Source: Methanoregula sp. (GTDB taxonomy: Archaea; Halobacteriota; Methanomicrobia; Methanomicrobiales; Methanospirillaceae). Taken from it: a stretch of DNA of 12,341 nucleotides. Made by a program: the position numbers and the translations under genes. The stretch spans positions 1 through 12,341 of the forward strand of contig DUHF01000283.1 of assembly GCA_013331015.1 (NCBI GenBank), written 5' to 3'. Within the stretch, counting starts at the first letter, position 1. Every line of letters starts with the position of its first letter. The notes beneath the pieces were generated by a model, which did not search any database, was not told where the DNA came from, and worked only from the letters and a program-made list of their open reading frames with translations. Positions 6,915-12,341 of the stretch are shown here, in pieces.

Positions 6915-8063
6915 ATGAGCGGTGCTTTTACAGAACTGAGAAAGTTTGTTGCCCCGGAGTTCGTCATCGGGGCGGATGCCCGGTTGCTTGCCGGGCGGTA
7001 CGCGAAGAACTTTGGTGCAGAGCAGGTCTTCATCGTGAGCGGGCCGAACGTCATCAGCGCCGGGTGGGTGAAGGATGTTACGGAACGTCTTGATACCGAA
7101 GGGATCGGGCACACCCTCTTTTCCGGTGTCAGCCCCAATCCCCGTGACTTTGAGGTGATGGAGGGGGCCCGGGTGTACGAGGATTCCGGCTGTGATGCGA
7201 TCCTTGCGATTGGCGGCGGCAGCCCGATTGACTGTGCCAAGGGAATCGGGATCGTGGTCTCCAATAAAAAACCGGTGCTGGAATTTGAAGGGGTGGACAA
7301 TGTTGCAACTCCACCCCCACCGATGATCTGCATCCCGACAACGGCCGGCACCGGCGCAGATGTCTCGCAGTTTGCCATCATCAACGATACCACAAGAAAG
7401 GTGAAGATTGCCATCATCAGCAAGATGATCGTACCGGATATTGCGCTCGTTGATCCGGTGCCCTTAACCACGCTCTCCCCCGAGCTCACCGGACACACCG
7501 GCATGGACGCCATCACCCACAGCGTGGAAGCCTATGTCTCGAATGCCAGTTCACCGGTCACCGACATCCAGGCGCTTGAATCCATCCGGCTGATGCACGG
7601 CCACCTGCTAGCAGCATACCGTAACCCGGGGTCAATTGAGGAACGGTACCAGACAATGCTCGGGAGCCTCCTTGCCGGGCTCGCCTTCTCGAATGCCAGT
7701 CTCGGTGCAGTCCATGCACTGGCCCACAGCCTTGGGGGATACTCCGACCTCCCGCACGGGGAGTGCAACGCGCTCCTGCTGGAGCATGTCATTGATTTCA
7801 ATTACGATGCCTGCCCGGAGCGCTATGCGGCAGTAGGCGCTGCACTGGGTGTGAACCCCGGGGAAGGAAAGCAGGGGGTCATTCTTGCCATACGCACGCT
7901 CCGCGAGGCGCTGGGCATCACAACCCGGCTCTCGGAACTGGGGGTATCGAAAGCGGATTTGCACGAACTTGCAGGAAAAGCGATCCATGATCCCTGTCTT
8001 GCAACAAACCCGAAGAAGACCACGGTTGCTGACCTTGAGCAGATCTATGAACGAGCATTCTGA
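6915..8063 (+). CDS. ercA: Iron-containing alcohol dehydrogenase family, ErcA-like regulatory type
   Basis: The 382-residue product is a full-length group III (Fe-type) alcohol dehydrogenase. It has the NAD-binding GGGSPIDCAKGIG, the IPTTAGTGADVS segment, and four metal-ligand positions: Asp and His in GMDAITHSVEAY, His in AVHALAHSLGG and His in LPHGECNALLL. Its N-terminus MSGAFTELRKFVAPEFVIG and the NASSPVTD and FSNASLGAVHALAHSLGG segments match, from memory, the ErcA group. In Pseudomonas, ErcA is needed for regulation of ethanol oxidation and is encoded beside a sensor kinase. Here too a kinase gene follows, overlapping by 17 nt, which supports the ErcA reading. Whether it turns over an alcohol or works as a sensor partner cannot be told from sequence; the metal ligands being intact leaves catalysis possible. 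A plain primary or secondary alcohol dehydrogenase is the alternative. The start at 6915 follows a strong ribosome site. Confidence 0.88.
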   Translation: MSGAFTELRKFVAPEFVIGADARLLAGRYAKNFGAEQVFIVSGPNVISAGWVKDVTERLDTEGIGHTLFSGVSPNPRDFEVMEGARVYEDSGCDAILAIGGGSPIDCAKGIGIVVSNKKPVLEFEGVDNVATPPPPMICIPTTAGTGADVSQFAIINDTTRKVKIAIISKMIVPDIALVDPVPLTTLSPELTGHTGMDAITHSVEAYVSNASSPVTDIQALESIRLMHGHLLAAYRNPGSIEERYQTMLGSLLAGLAFSNASLGAVHALAHSLGGYSDLPHGECNALLLEHVIDFNYDACPERYAAVGAALGVNPGEGKQGVILAIRTLREALGITTRLSELGVSKADLHELAGKAIHDPCLATNPKKTTVADLEQIYERAF

Positions 8064-10053
8064 CGATACTCCCGACTGGGAAGCCCAGCGGAACCGGATC
8101 ATCGGTCTTGGCGAGACCTCTATCCGCAAGAGTTACTATCCCGAACTTCAGCAGCGCATCCATGAACTGGAGAAGAAGAACCAGGAGTTGCAGGCAGCCT
8201 ATGAGCAGCTCACCGCCAACGATGAGGAGCTGCGGCAGCAGATTGATGAGATCGCAAAAAAGGAGCAGGAACTCCGGGCGAGCCAGGAGCGGTTCCATTC
8301 CCTCTATGCCAATATGATGGACGGTGCTGCCATTCACAAACTTAAAGTTGACCCGGACGGCATCGCGGAGGATTATATCATCACCGAGATTAACCCCGCG
8401 TTCGAGAAGCACTTGGGGATCTCCCGGGAACGGGCAGTCGGGAAAACGAGCCGTGAAGTGTATGGGGTTGAAAGCCCCCCCTTCCTTGAGACCTATGCAC
8501 GGGTAGTCCGGACCGGTACGCCGGAGGTCTTTGAAACCTACTTTCCTCCCCTTGATAAATACTTCCAGATCGCGGTCTATTGTCCGGCTCCGGGAACCTT
8601 TGCCACAATCTTTGAAGATATCACGGAGCGGAAGCGTGCCGAAGAGACGCTGCGTGAAAGCGAGGAGTTCCTCTCAAACATCGTTGAGAATATCCCGCTG
8701 ATGATCTTTGTCAAGGATGCAAAAGATCTCCGTTTTGTCCGGTTCAACCGGGCAGGAGAGGAACTTCTCGGGTATGCCCGTGAGGAACTCCTCGGGAAGA
8801 ACGATTATGATTTCTTCCCAAAGGATCAGGCGGATTTCTTCACAAAAAATGACCGGGCGGTCCTTGGGGGCAAGGTCCTTCTCGATATTCCCGAAGAACA
8901 GATCGGGACACGGATTCTTGGTGAGCGGATCCTGCATACCCGGAAGATCCCGGTTCTTGGCAGCAGTGGCGAACCCCGTTTCCTGCTGGGAATCTCTGAG
9001 GATATTACAGAACAAAAAGAAGCAGAGGAGCGTCTCCGCGACAGCGAGGAACGGTACCGGAGCCTCGTGGATATTACCGATACCGGGTACCTGGTGCTGG
9101 ACAACCATGGCCTGGTAATCGATGCCAACGAGGTGTACCTGCGGCTCACCGGCAGGGCTTCTCTTGACGAAATTTTCGGTCACCCGGTAACTGACTGGAC
9201 CGCCTCACACGATCTTGAACGCAATGCCCGGGAAGTTGAAAAGTGCATGAAGACCGGGCATGTCCGCGGCCTTGAAGTGGATTATCTGCGCCCGGACGGG
9301 ACCCTTCAACCCGTTGAGATCAATGCCACCGTGTTTCATACGGCAAGCGGTGATATCGTCCTCACACTCTGCCGGGATATCTCGGATCGTAAGCGGACGA
9401 ACACTGCCCTGCAGCAGGCAAGGAACAAACTGGCACTCCTCAACGCGGTTACGTTTCAGGATATCCAGACCGCGGCTTTTTCACTTGCAGCCTACCAGGA
9501 ACTGGTGAAAGCCGCCCCCCTTGACCAGAAAGCCCGGTCCTATCTTGAAAAGCAGGAAGTTTTCTTGAAAAAGATGGTCGATACCCTGGACTTTGCCAAA
9601 AATTACCAGGAGATGGGGATCCACCCGCCCCGGTGGCAGAATGTCCGGCAGGTGTTCCTGTTTGCTATCTCGCACCTGGATTTCCTGCACATGAAGCAGA
9701 ATCTCAATCTTGCAAATCTCGAGATCTTTGCCGATCCGCTCTTTGAAAAAGCCCTTTTCAATATCATGCAGAATGTGCTCGAACACGGGTCCCGGGCTAC
9801 GGAGGTGACACTCAGGTTTGTCTCAAACTCCGAGAGCCTCGTGCTGATTATCGAGGATAATGGGGTCGGGATCCCGCCAGAAGAGAAGAACATGATCTTT
9901 GATCGCGGCTACGGGAAAGGCTCGGGTCTTGGTCTCTTCCTGGTCCGGGAAGTCCTCTCGATCACCGGTATGAGTATCCGGGAGACCGGCACCAGCGGGC
10001 AGGGGACGCGGTTTGAGATCACGGTGCCCAAAGGGGCGTACAGGAACCCGTGA
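8047..10053 (+). CDS. PAS sensor kinase with Gln replacing the phospho-acceptor His, coupled to ErcA-like gene
   Basis: A 668-residue protein without membrane segments. Residues 17-33 carry RIIGLGETSIRKSYYPELQ, a motif I recall at the N-terminus of many soluble PAS kinases. A coiled coil follows (35-82, with AAYEQLTANDEELR), then PAS domains at about 84-198, 204-325 and 333-450, a dimerisation helix (about 455-530) and a HATPase domain (about 545-665). The ATP site looks intact: N576 in the N-box, IEDNGVGIP, GLGLFLVRE. Aligned to the giant kinase upstream, LLNSITRHDVANQL corresponds to LLNAVTFQDIQTAA, so Gln471 stands where His should be, while the following Asp and the YQE-GI-P-W end of the helix pair are kept. 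Autophosphorylation at the usual site is therefore unlikely. The start is ATG 8047, 17 nt before the dehydrogenase stop; a longer open frame reaching 7885 would lie deep in the dehydrogenase gene and lacks family sequence. Translational coupling with the dehydrogenase is likely. Confidence 0.93.
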   Translation: MNEHSDDTPDWEAQRNRIIGLGETSIRKSYYPELQQRIHELEKKNQELQAAYEQLTANDEELRQQIDEIAKKEQELRASQERFHSLYANMMDGAAIHKLKVDPDGIAEDYIITEINPAFEKHLGISRERAVGKTSREVYGVESPPFLETYARVVRTGTPEVFETYFPPLDKYFQIAVYCPAPGTFATIFEDITERKRAEETLRESEEFLSNIVENIPLMIFVKDAKDLRFVRFNRAGEELLGYAREELLGKNDYDFFPKDQADFFTKNDRAVLGGKVLLDIPEEQIGTRILGERILHTRKIPVLGSSGEPRFLLGISEDITEQKEAEERLRDSEERYRSLVDITDTGYLVLDNHGLVIDANEVYLRLTGRASLDEIFGHPVTDWTASHDLERNAREVEKCMKTGHVRGLEVDYLRPDGTLQPVEINATVFHTASGDIVLTLCRDISDRKRTNTALQQARNKLALLNAVTFQDIQTAAFSLAAYQELVKAAPLDQKARSYLEKQEVFLKKMVDTLDFAKNYQEMGIHPPRWQNVRQVFLFAISHLDFLHMKQNLNLANLEIFADPLFEKALFNIMQNVLEHGSRATEVTLRFVSNSESLVLIIEDNGVGIPPEEKNMIFDRGYGKGSGLGLFLVREVLSITGMSIRETGTSGQGTRFEITVPKGAYRNP

Positions 10054-10075
10054 AACCCACGGATTGCAAACAGGA

Positions 10076-10082
10076 TATTATA
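10076..10082 (+). promoter_or_regulatory. TATA-like box for the PEGA-domain gene
   Basis: TATTATA lies 23 bases before the ATG at 10105, a spacing that fits a leaderless archaeal transcript. The gap to the upstream kinase stop is only 51 bp, so read-through from that operon is also possible. Confidence 0.45.
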
Positions 10083-10104
10083 CCCCGGCGCTTTACTTTT
10101 AGGT

Positions 10105-11229
10105 ATGAAATTTCCTCTTCCGGGTTGCAGCCGGTATGTCCCTGCCGTGGTTATCCTGCTGCTCCTCATTCCCTGTGCCTCTGCCTTTACGGTATCGCCG
10201 GTCACCATCACCCCTTCGGGTGTTCTGAACCCGAATGATCCGGTCGAAGTCTCCTGCACGGTATATGCCGCATCCGGTGTTGCGTTCCCGTCCTATGACG
10301 ATCTCCAGTTTGTTACGGAACTCGACGACCCGGTCTGGCATTACACGGTTGTGGTCAATGGGGTGCAGAATGTTCGGCCTGCCGAACGGGGAAAGATCCT
10401 TACCATAAGCGGGTTTGAACTTAACTACCAGAATAAAGACGAAGTCATTGTCAAGATGGTCTTAAAAGCGCATGTCCCGGCAACAGCGGCACCCGGCGCC
10501 AATAAGATGATGATGAAGATCCAGGAGCTGGATGCGCGGAGCAATGTTCTTCCCTACTCGGTTGTTCAGGTGGATCACCTGATTGGCCTGCCAACTCCGA
10601 CACCTACCCCGGCATACGGCAGTATTGCGGTAACCTCAGATCCCTCGGGGGCGGGCGTGTACCTTGACAATGCCATCAAAGGCATAACCCCGGTCACGCT
10701 TGATAATATCCAGAACGGGCAGCATACGGTTCTCCTGCGGCATGAAGGGTACCAGGATTTTTCAAGCCAGGTCCTGGTAATGGGCGATCTCCAGTACATC
10801 AGTACCGTGCTGAACAGGAATGCCGCAACAACGGTGACAACCAGTTCTTCAGGATCGACAACCACGCCGGCTACCGGTACGACTGCAACGGCAACAATCC
10901 TGTCACCGCAACCCACCTCCATCCCAACAACCGGGATCCTTTCCATCACCACCACCCCCTCCGGAGCCCTCGTGTATGTTGATGACCAGATGAAAGGAAT
11001 AACTCCGGCAGTAATTCCGGGGTTATCTCCGGGCAGCCATAAAATCCTCCTGATCATGGACGGGTACGAGGACTTCAAAACCTCAATCGAGATAACCCCC
11101 GGGACCACCTCGGAATTTGTGACCGGGCTCTCCCAGCGGAAGTCGTTGCCCGGGTTTACCTTTGTGGTGGCACTTCTGGCAATCGGTCTTACCGCCGGAT
11201 TGCTGCACCGGCGGATACGGAAAGAATAG
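10105..11229 (+). CDS. Secreted surface protein with two PEGA domains and PGF-CTERM-type anchor
   Basis: This 374-residue protein is exported. A Sec signal peptide is visible (basic start, hydrophobic VVILLLLIP, cleavage likely after CASA at residue 27). Residues 28-160 form an extracellular beta-rich domain that I do not recognise. A TPTPTP linker leads to PEGA domain 1 (about 171-237, with TSDPSGAGVYLDNAIKGITP) and a Thr/Ser/Pro-rich stretch (238-277), probably O-glycosylated or extended. PEGA domain 2 follows (about 278-343, TTTPSGALVYVDDQMKGITP). The C-terminus has PGF at 349-351, a hydrophobic helix and RRIRK at the end, the tripartite form of PGF-CTERM signals processed by archaeosortase A, which replaces the helix by a lipid anchor. 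A simple membrane anchor is the alternative. It probably sits in the cell surface layer; its ligand is unknown. PEGA proteins of this kind are frequent in methanogen genomes and usually lack known functions. Confidence 0.9.
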   Translation: MKFPLPGCSRYVPAVVILLLLIPCASAFTVSPVTITPSGVLNPNDPVEVSCTVYAASGVAFPSYDDLQFVTELDDPVWHYTVVVNGVQNVRPAERGKILTISGFELNYQNKDEVIVKMVLKAHVPATAAPGANKMMMKIQELDARSNVLPYSVVQVDHLIGLPTPTPTPAYGSIAVTSDPSGAGVYLDNAIKGITPVTLDNIQNGQHTVLLRHEGYQDFSSQVLVMGDLQYISTVLNRNAATTVTTSSSGSTTTPATGTTATATILSPQPTSIPTTGILSITTTPSGALVYVDDQMKGITPAVIPGLSPGSHKILLIMDGYEDFKTSIEITPGTTSEFVTGLSQRKSLPGFTFVVALLAIGLTAGLLHRRIRKE

Positions 11230-11244
11230 ATCCCATCCTCCTCC

Positions 11245-11268
11245 TTTTTTCCACTATATCCAGTTTTT
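11245..11268 (+). terminator. Double U-tract terminator after PEGA gene
   Basis: A T6 run (11245-11250) and a T5 run (11264-11268) lie 15-40 bases after the stop with no hairpin. Such U-rich runs are the usual intrinsic terminators of archaea. Confidence 0.5.
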
Positions 11269-11417
11269 CCCGCAAATACTGTCCTGAAAGCATTTCGCCA
11301 CGGTTATACCACGAAAACAAATCATTGCCTGATGCTGCGCACCGAAGATCTTCTTCTCCACCCGGGCATTTTATGTTGCCGGAACTCTGACTTCACATCC
11401 ATAAATGCGTGATTATC

Positions 11418-11720
11418 ATGAAAGAAAAACCAGGGCATTTTGAGAAAGGAATCTGGGTGGAAGAACCTGCAGTACCGGAAAAGAATCCTGAAACGAAGAT
11501 CGACCCGATCGATGTCCGCCTCGCAGCGGCAACCCGCCAGGTTCTCACGGCTTTAGATGAGCTTGCAACGGCAACGCATGACCTGGTGACCACTGAAGAA
11601 GGGAAGAAACATATCGAAAAGACCGTTAAAGACACAACATCCCAGGTCCAGAAGTCCTTTGATGAGATTCTCGCCCGGGCGAAAGTCGGGATGGACAAAG
11701 CGGTCAAACCAAAAGAGTAA
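11418..11720 (+). CDS. Small helical protein of unknown function
   Basis: The 100-residue product has no recognisable enzyme motif, signal peptide or membrane segment. Its N-terminus reads KPGHFEKGIWVEEPAVP, a proline-rich start that looks like a short conserved tag. From residue 30 on it is a continuous amphipathic helix or coiled coil (IDVRLAAATRQVLTALDELA, then LVTTEEGKKHIEKTVKD and VQKSFDEILARAK). I believe similar small proteins occur in other Methanomicrobiales, but I cannot name a family. I chose ATG 11418 because GTGAT at 11409-11413 is a good Shine-Dalgarno match four bases upstream; starting at that GTG would add three residues. A TTTTAT box at 11369-11374 could be the promoter, and a T6 run at 11754-11759 ends the unit. 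Its composition fits the neighbouring genes, so I take it as real, perhaps an oligomerising or DNA-associated protein. Confidence 0.7.
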   Translation: MKEKPGHFEKGIWVEEPAVPEKNPETKIDPIDVRLAAATRQVLTALDELATATHDLVTTEEGKKHIEKTVKDTTSQVQKSFDEILARAKVGMDKAVKPKE

Positions 11721-11753
11721 GTGCAGCGATCGATAACCACTCCCCAAATATTC

Positions 11754-11759
11754 TTTTTT
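11754..11759 (+). terminator. U-tract after small helical protein gene
   Basis: A T6 run lies 33 bases after the stop codon, at the edge of the repeat block. There is no clear hairpin; the call rests on the usual archaeal U-tract rule. Confidence 0.4.
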
Positions 11760-11773
11760 CCGGTGATTTCGCG

Positions 11774-11863
11774 ATCAAAATCGCGATCCGAATCTGAAAT
11801 GAAAAACGGTTCGCGATTATTTTGGATTGGTTTTTGATCGCGATCGGGATCGCGATTGCAGTT
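11774..11863 (+). repeat. Repeat module A, copy 1
   Basis: A 90-bp unit found again 269 bp downstream with three substitutions: one in a GGATTGG/GGATTAG segment and two in the centre of a palindrome. It begins at ATCAAAATCGCGATCCGAA and ends at GCGATTGCAGTT. Confidence 0.95.
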
Positions 11864-11868
11864 GTATA

Positions 11869-11923
11869 ATCGCGATCCGATTTGCAGATGAAAATCGCTG
11901 ATCGATTTTGCGATCAAAATCGC
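11869..11923 (+). repeat. Repeat module B, copy 1
   Basis: A 55-bp unit repeated 130 bp downstream with three substitutions. Its core is CCGATTTGCAGATGAAAATC followed by GCTGATCGATTTT. Confidence 0.9.
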
Positions 11924-11998
11924 TGACCGAATTCCACAAAAAAATCGCGATCCGATTTTATGCTCAGTCAGTAATTGCGGGTAAAAAACCGGTTTTCA

Positions 11999-12053
11999 AT
12001 CGCAATCCGATTTGCAGATGAAAATCGCTGATCGATTTTACAATCAAAATCGC
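11999..12053 (+). repeat. Repeat module B, copy 2
   Basis: Second copy of the 55-bp module. Its last 11 bases are shared with the start of module A copy 2, so the two modules are built from a common ATCAAAATCGC word. Confidence 0.9.
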
Positions 12054-12132
12054 GATCCGAATCTGAAATGAAAAACGGTTCGCGATTATTTTGGATTAGT
12101 TTTTGATCGCGATCATGATCGCGATTGCAGTT
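12043..12132 (+). repeat. Repeat module A, copy 2
   Basis: Second copy of the 90-bp module. It contains the perfect 20-bp palindrome at 12106-12125, where copy 1 has the same arms around a GG centre. Confidence 0.95.
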
Positions 12133-12341
12133 TTGAAAATCAGGATCCAATTGCACATGACCTTGGTTTGAAACAATCCCCTTCCGGTTGCGTAGAGAAA
12201 ATCCGGCACATCCGGGGGAGATAAACAGATTTGGATGAACCGCAGATGACGCGGTGTTGTGGTGGTAAAAAAACCAATACCCCCCGCCCCGGTCTTTGGA
12301 TCGTTCTTCATATCAGTGAGAATTCCGATAAACCCGGAAAT
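12133..12341. other. Right flank without a convincing gene
   Basis: Nothing supported is seen here. A 71-codon minus-strand frame (12096-12311) runs into the repeat block and has no ribosome site before its ATG. A purine-rich GGGGGAGATAAACAG at 12213-12227 and a poly-A/poly-C stretch near 12267-12288 have no clear meaning. The region could be the distal promoter or 3' end of a gene beyond the edge. Confidence 0.4.

Larger units (their letters stand above)
11769..12132. repeat. Dense TCGCGA/GATC repeat block with direct and inverted repeats
   Basis: This AT-rich, gene-free block holds by hand count 11 copies of TCGCGA between 11769 and 12124, and the stretch 11761-12160 holds 15 GATC. Two modules occur twice in the same orientation, in the order A-B-spacer-B'-A'. 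Module A (11774-11863 and 12043-12132) matches at 87 of 90 positions. Module B (11869-11923 and 11999-12053) differs at three of 55 positions. Inverted repeats are nested inside, for example TCGCGAT-CAAA-ATCGCGA at 11769-11786. Minus-strand open frames crossing it encode low-complexity Arg/Asp/Asn peptides and are probably artefacts of the repeat. There is no spacer periodicity as in CRISPR and no transposase. The role is unknown; candidates are a protein-binding array, a methylation-rich site, a structured RNA or a decayed dispersed repeat family. Confidence 0.9.

Noticed and set aside
7885..8046. Upstream extension of the second kinase reading frame inside the dehydrogenase gene
   Set aside because: The 54 extra residues are an out-of-frame reading of the dehydrogenase (Arg/Ser/Gln-rich, no family sequence). 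Kinase-like sequence begins at ATG 8047.
11393..11917. Minus-strand open frame of 174 codons opposite the small helical protein and the repeats
   Set aside because: It combines the antisense of a better supported gene with repeat-derived Arg/Asp/Asn peptide; no ribosome site.
11769..12132. CRISPR array
   Set aside because: Only two copies of each module, spacing not regular, and no cas genes in the window.
11769..12132. Replication origin
   Set aside because: No orc1/cdc6 gene nearby and no recognisable origin recognition boxes; the AT-rich repeats alone are not enough.
11968..12156. Minus-strand 62-codon frame repeating the peptide QNNREPFFISDSDRDFD
   Set aside because: The same peptide appears in the other repeat copy, but the DNA copies are 269 bp apart (not a multiple of three) and differences change residues, so DNA repeat rather than protein is conserved.
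12096..12311. Minus-strand 71-codon frame at the right edge
   Set aside because: It runs into the repeat block, lacks a ribosome site and has no recognisable features; a real small gene cannot be excluded.

Overview
The window looks like chromosomal DNA of a methanogenic archaeon, most likely of the order Methanomicrobiales (Methanoregula-like). The reasons are archaeal TATA-type promoter boxes with short or absent leaders, U-tract terminators, very large multi-PAS histidine kinases, a secreted PEGA-domain protein with a PGF-CTERM-type tail, and an archaeal isopropylmalate/homoisocitrate dehydrogenase. The order-level assignment is inference from gene style; no rRNA or other marker is present.

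Left part (1-1614): the C-terminal two thirds of an NAD-dependent decarboxylating dehydrogenase (LeuB/AksF type) is followed with a start/stop overlap by a small cupin. A hairpin plus U-tract separates these from a convergent gene for a 124-residue winged-helix regulator (minus strand). That regulator's promoter region carries a short palindrome and lies back to back with the promoter of the next gene.

Centre (1615-10053): a 1711-residue sensor kinase has a receiver domain at its N-terminus, then one PAS domain, a GAF domain, eight more PAS domains and a C-terminal histidine kinase. It is followed by a separate transcription unit in which an iron-containing alcohol dehydrogenase of the ErcA regulatory type overlaps by 17 nt a second, 668-residue PAS kinase. 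This second kinase has an intact ATP-binding domain, but the phospho-acceptor histidine of its dimerisation helix is replaced by glutamine. The two kinases share homologous catalytic ends and a recurring coiled-coil linker. No stand-alone response regulator lies in the window, so the full-length kinase with its own receiver is the only local candidate for phosphotransfer.

Right part (10054-12341): a secreted, membrane-anchored two-PEGA-domain surface protein, then a 100-residue helical protein of unknown function. The last 0.6 kb has no convincing gene. It holds a remarkable repeat block (about 11769-12132) with 11 TCGCGA and 15 GATC words, two long direct repeats in A-B-spacer-B'-A' order, and nested inverted repeats including one perfect 20-bp palindrome.

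The strongest lead for an undescribed system is the ErcA-like dehydrogenase translationally coupled to a histidine-less kinase, next to a giant histidine-containing paralogue: a possible alcohol or redox sensing unit in a methanogen.
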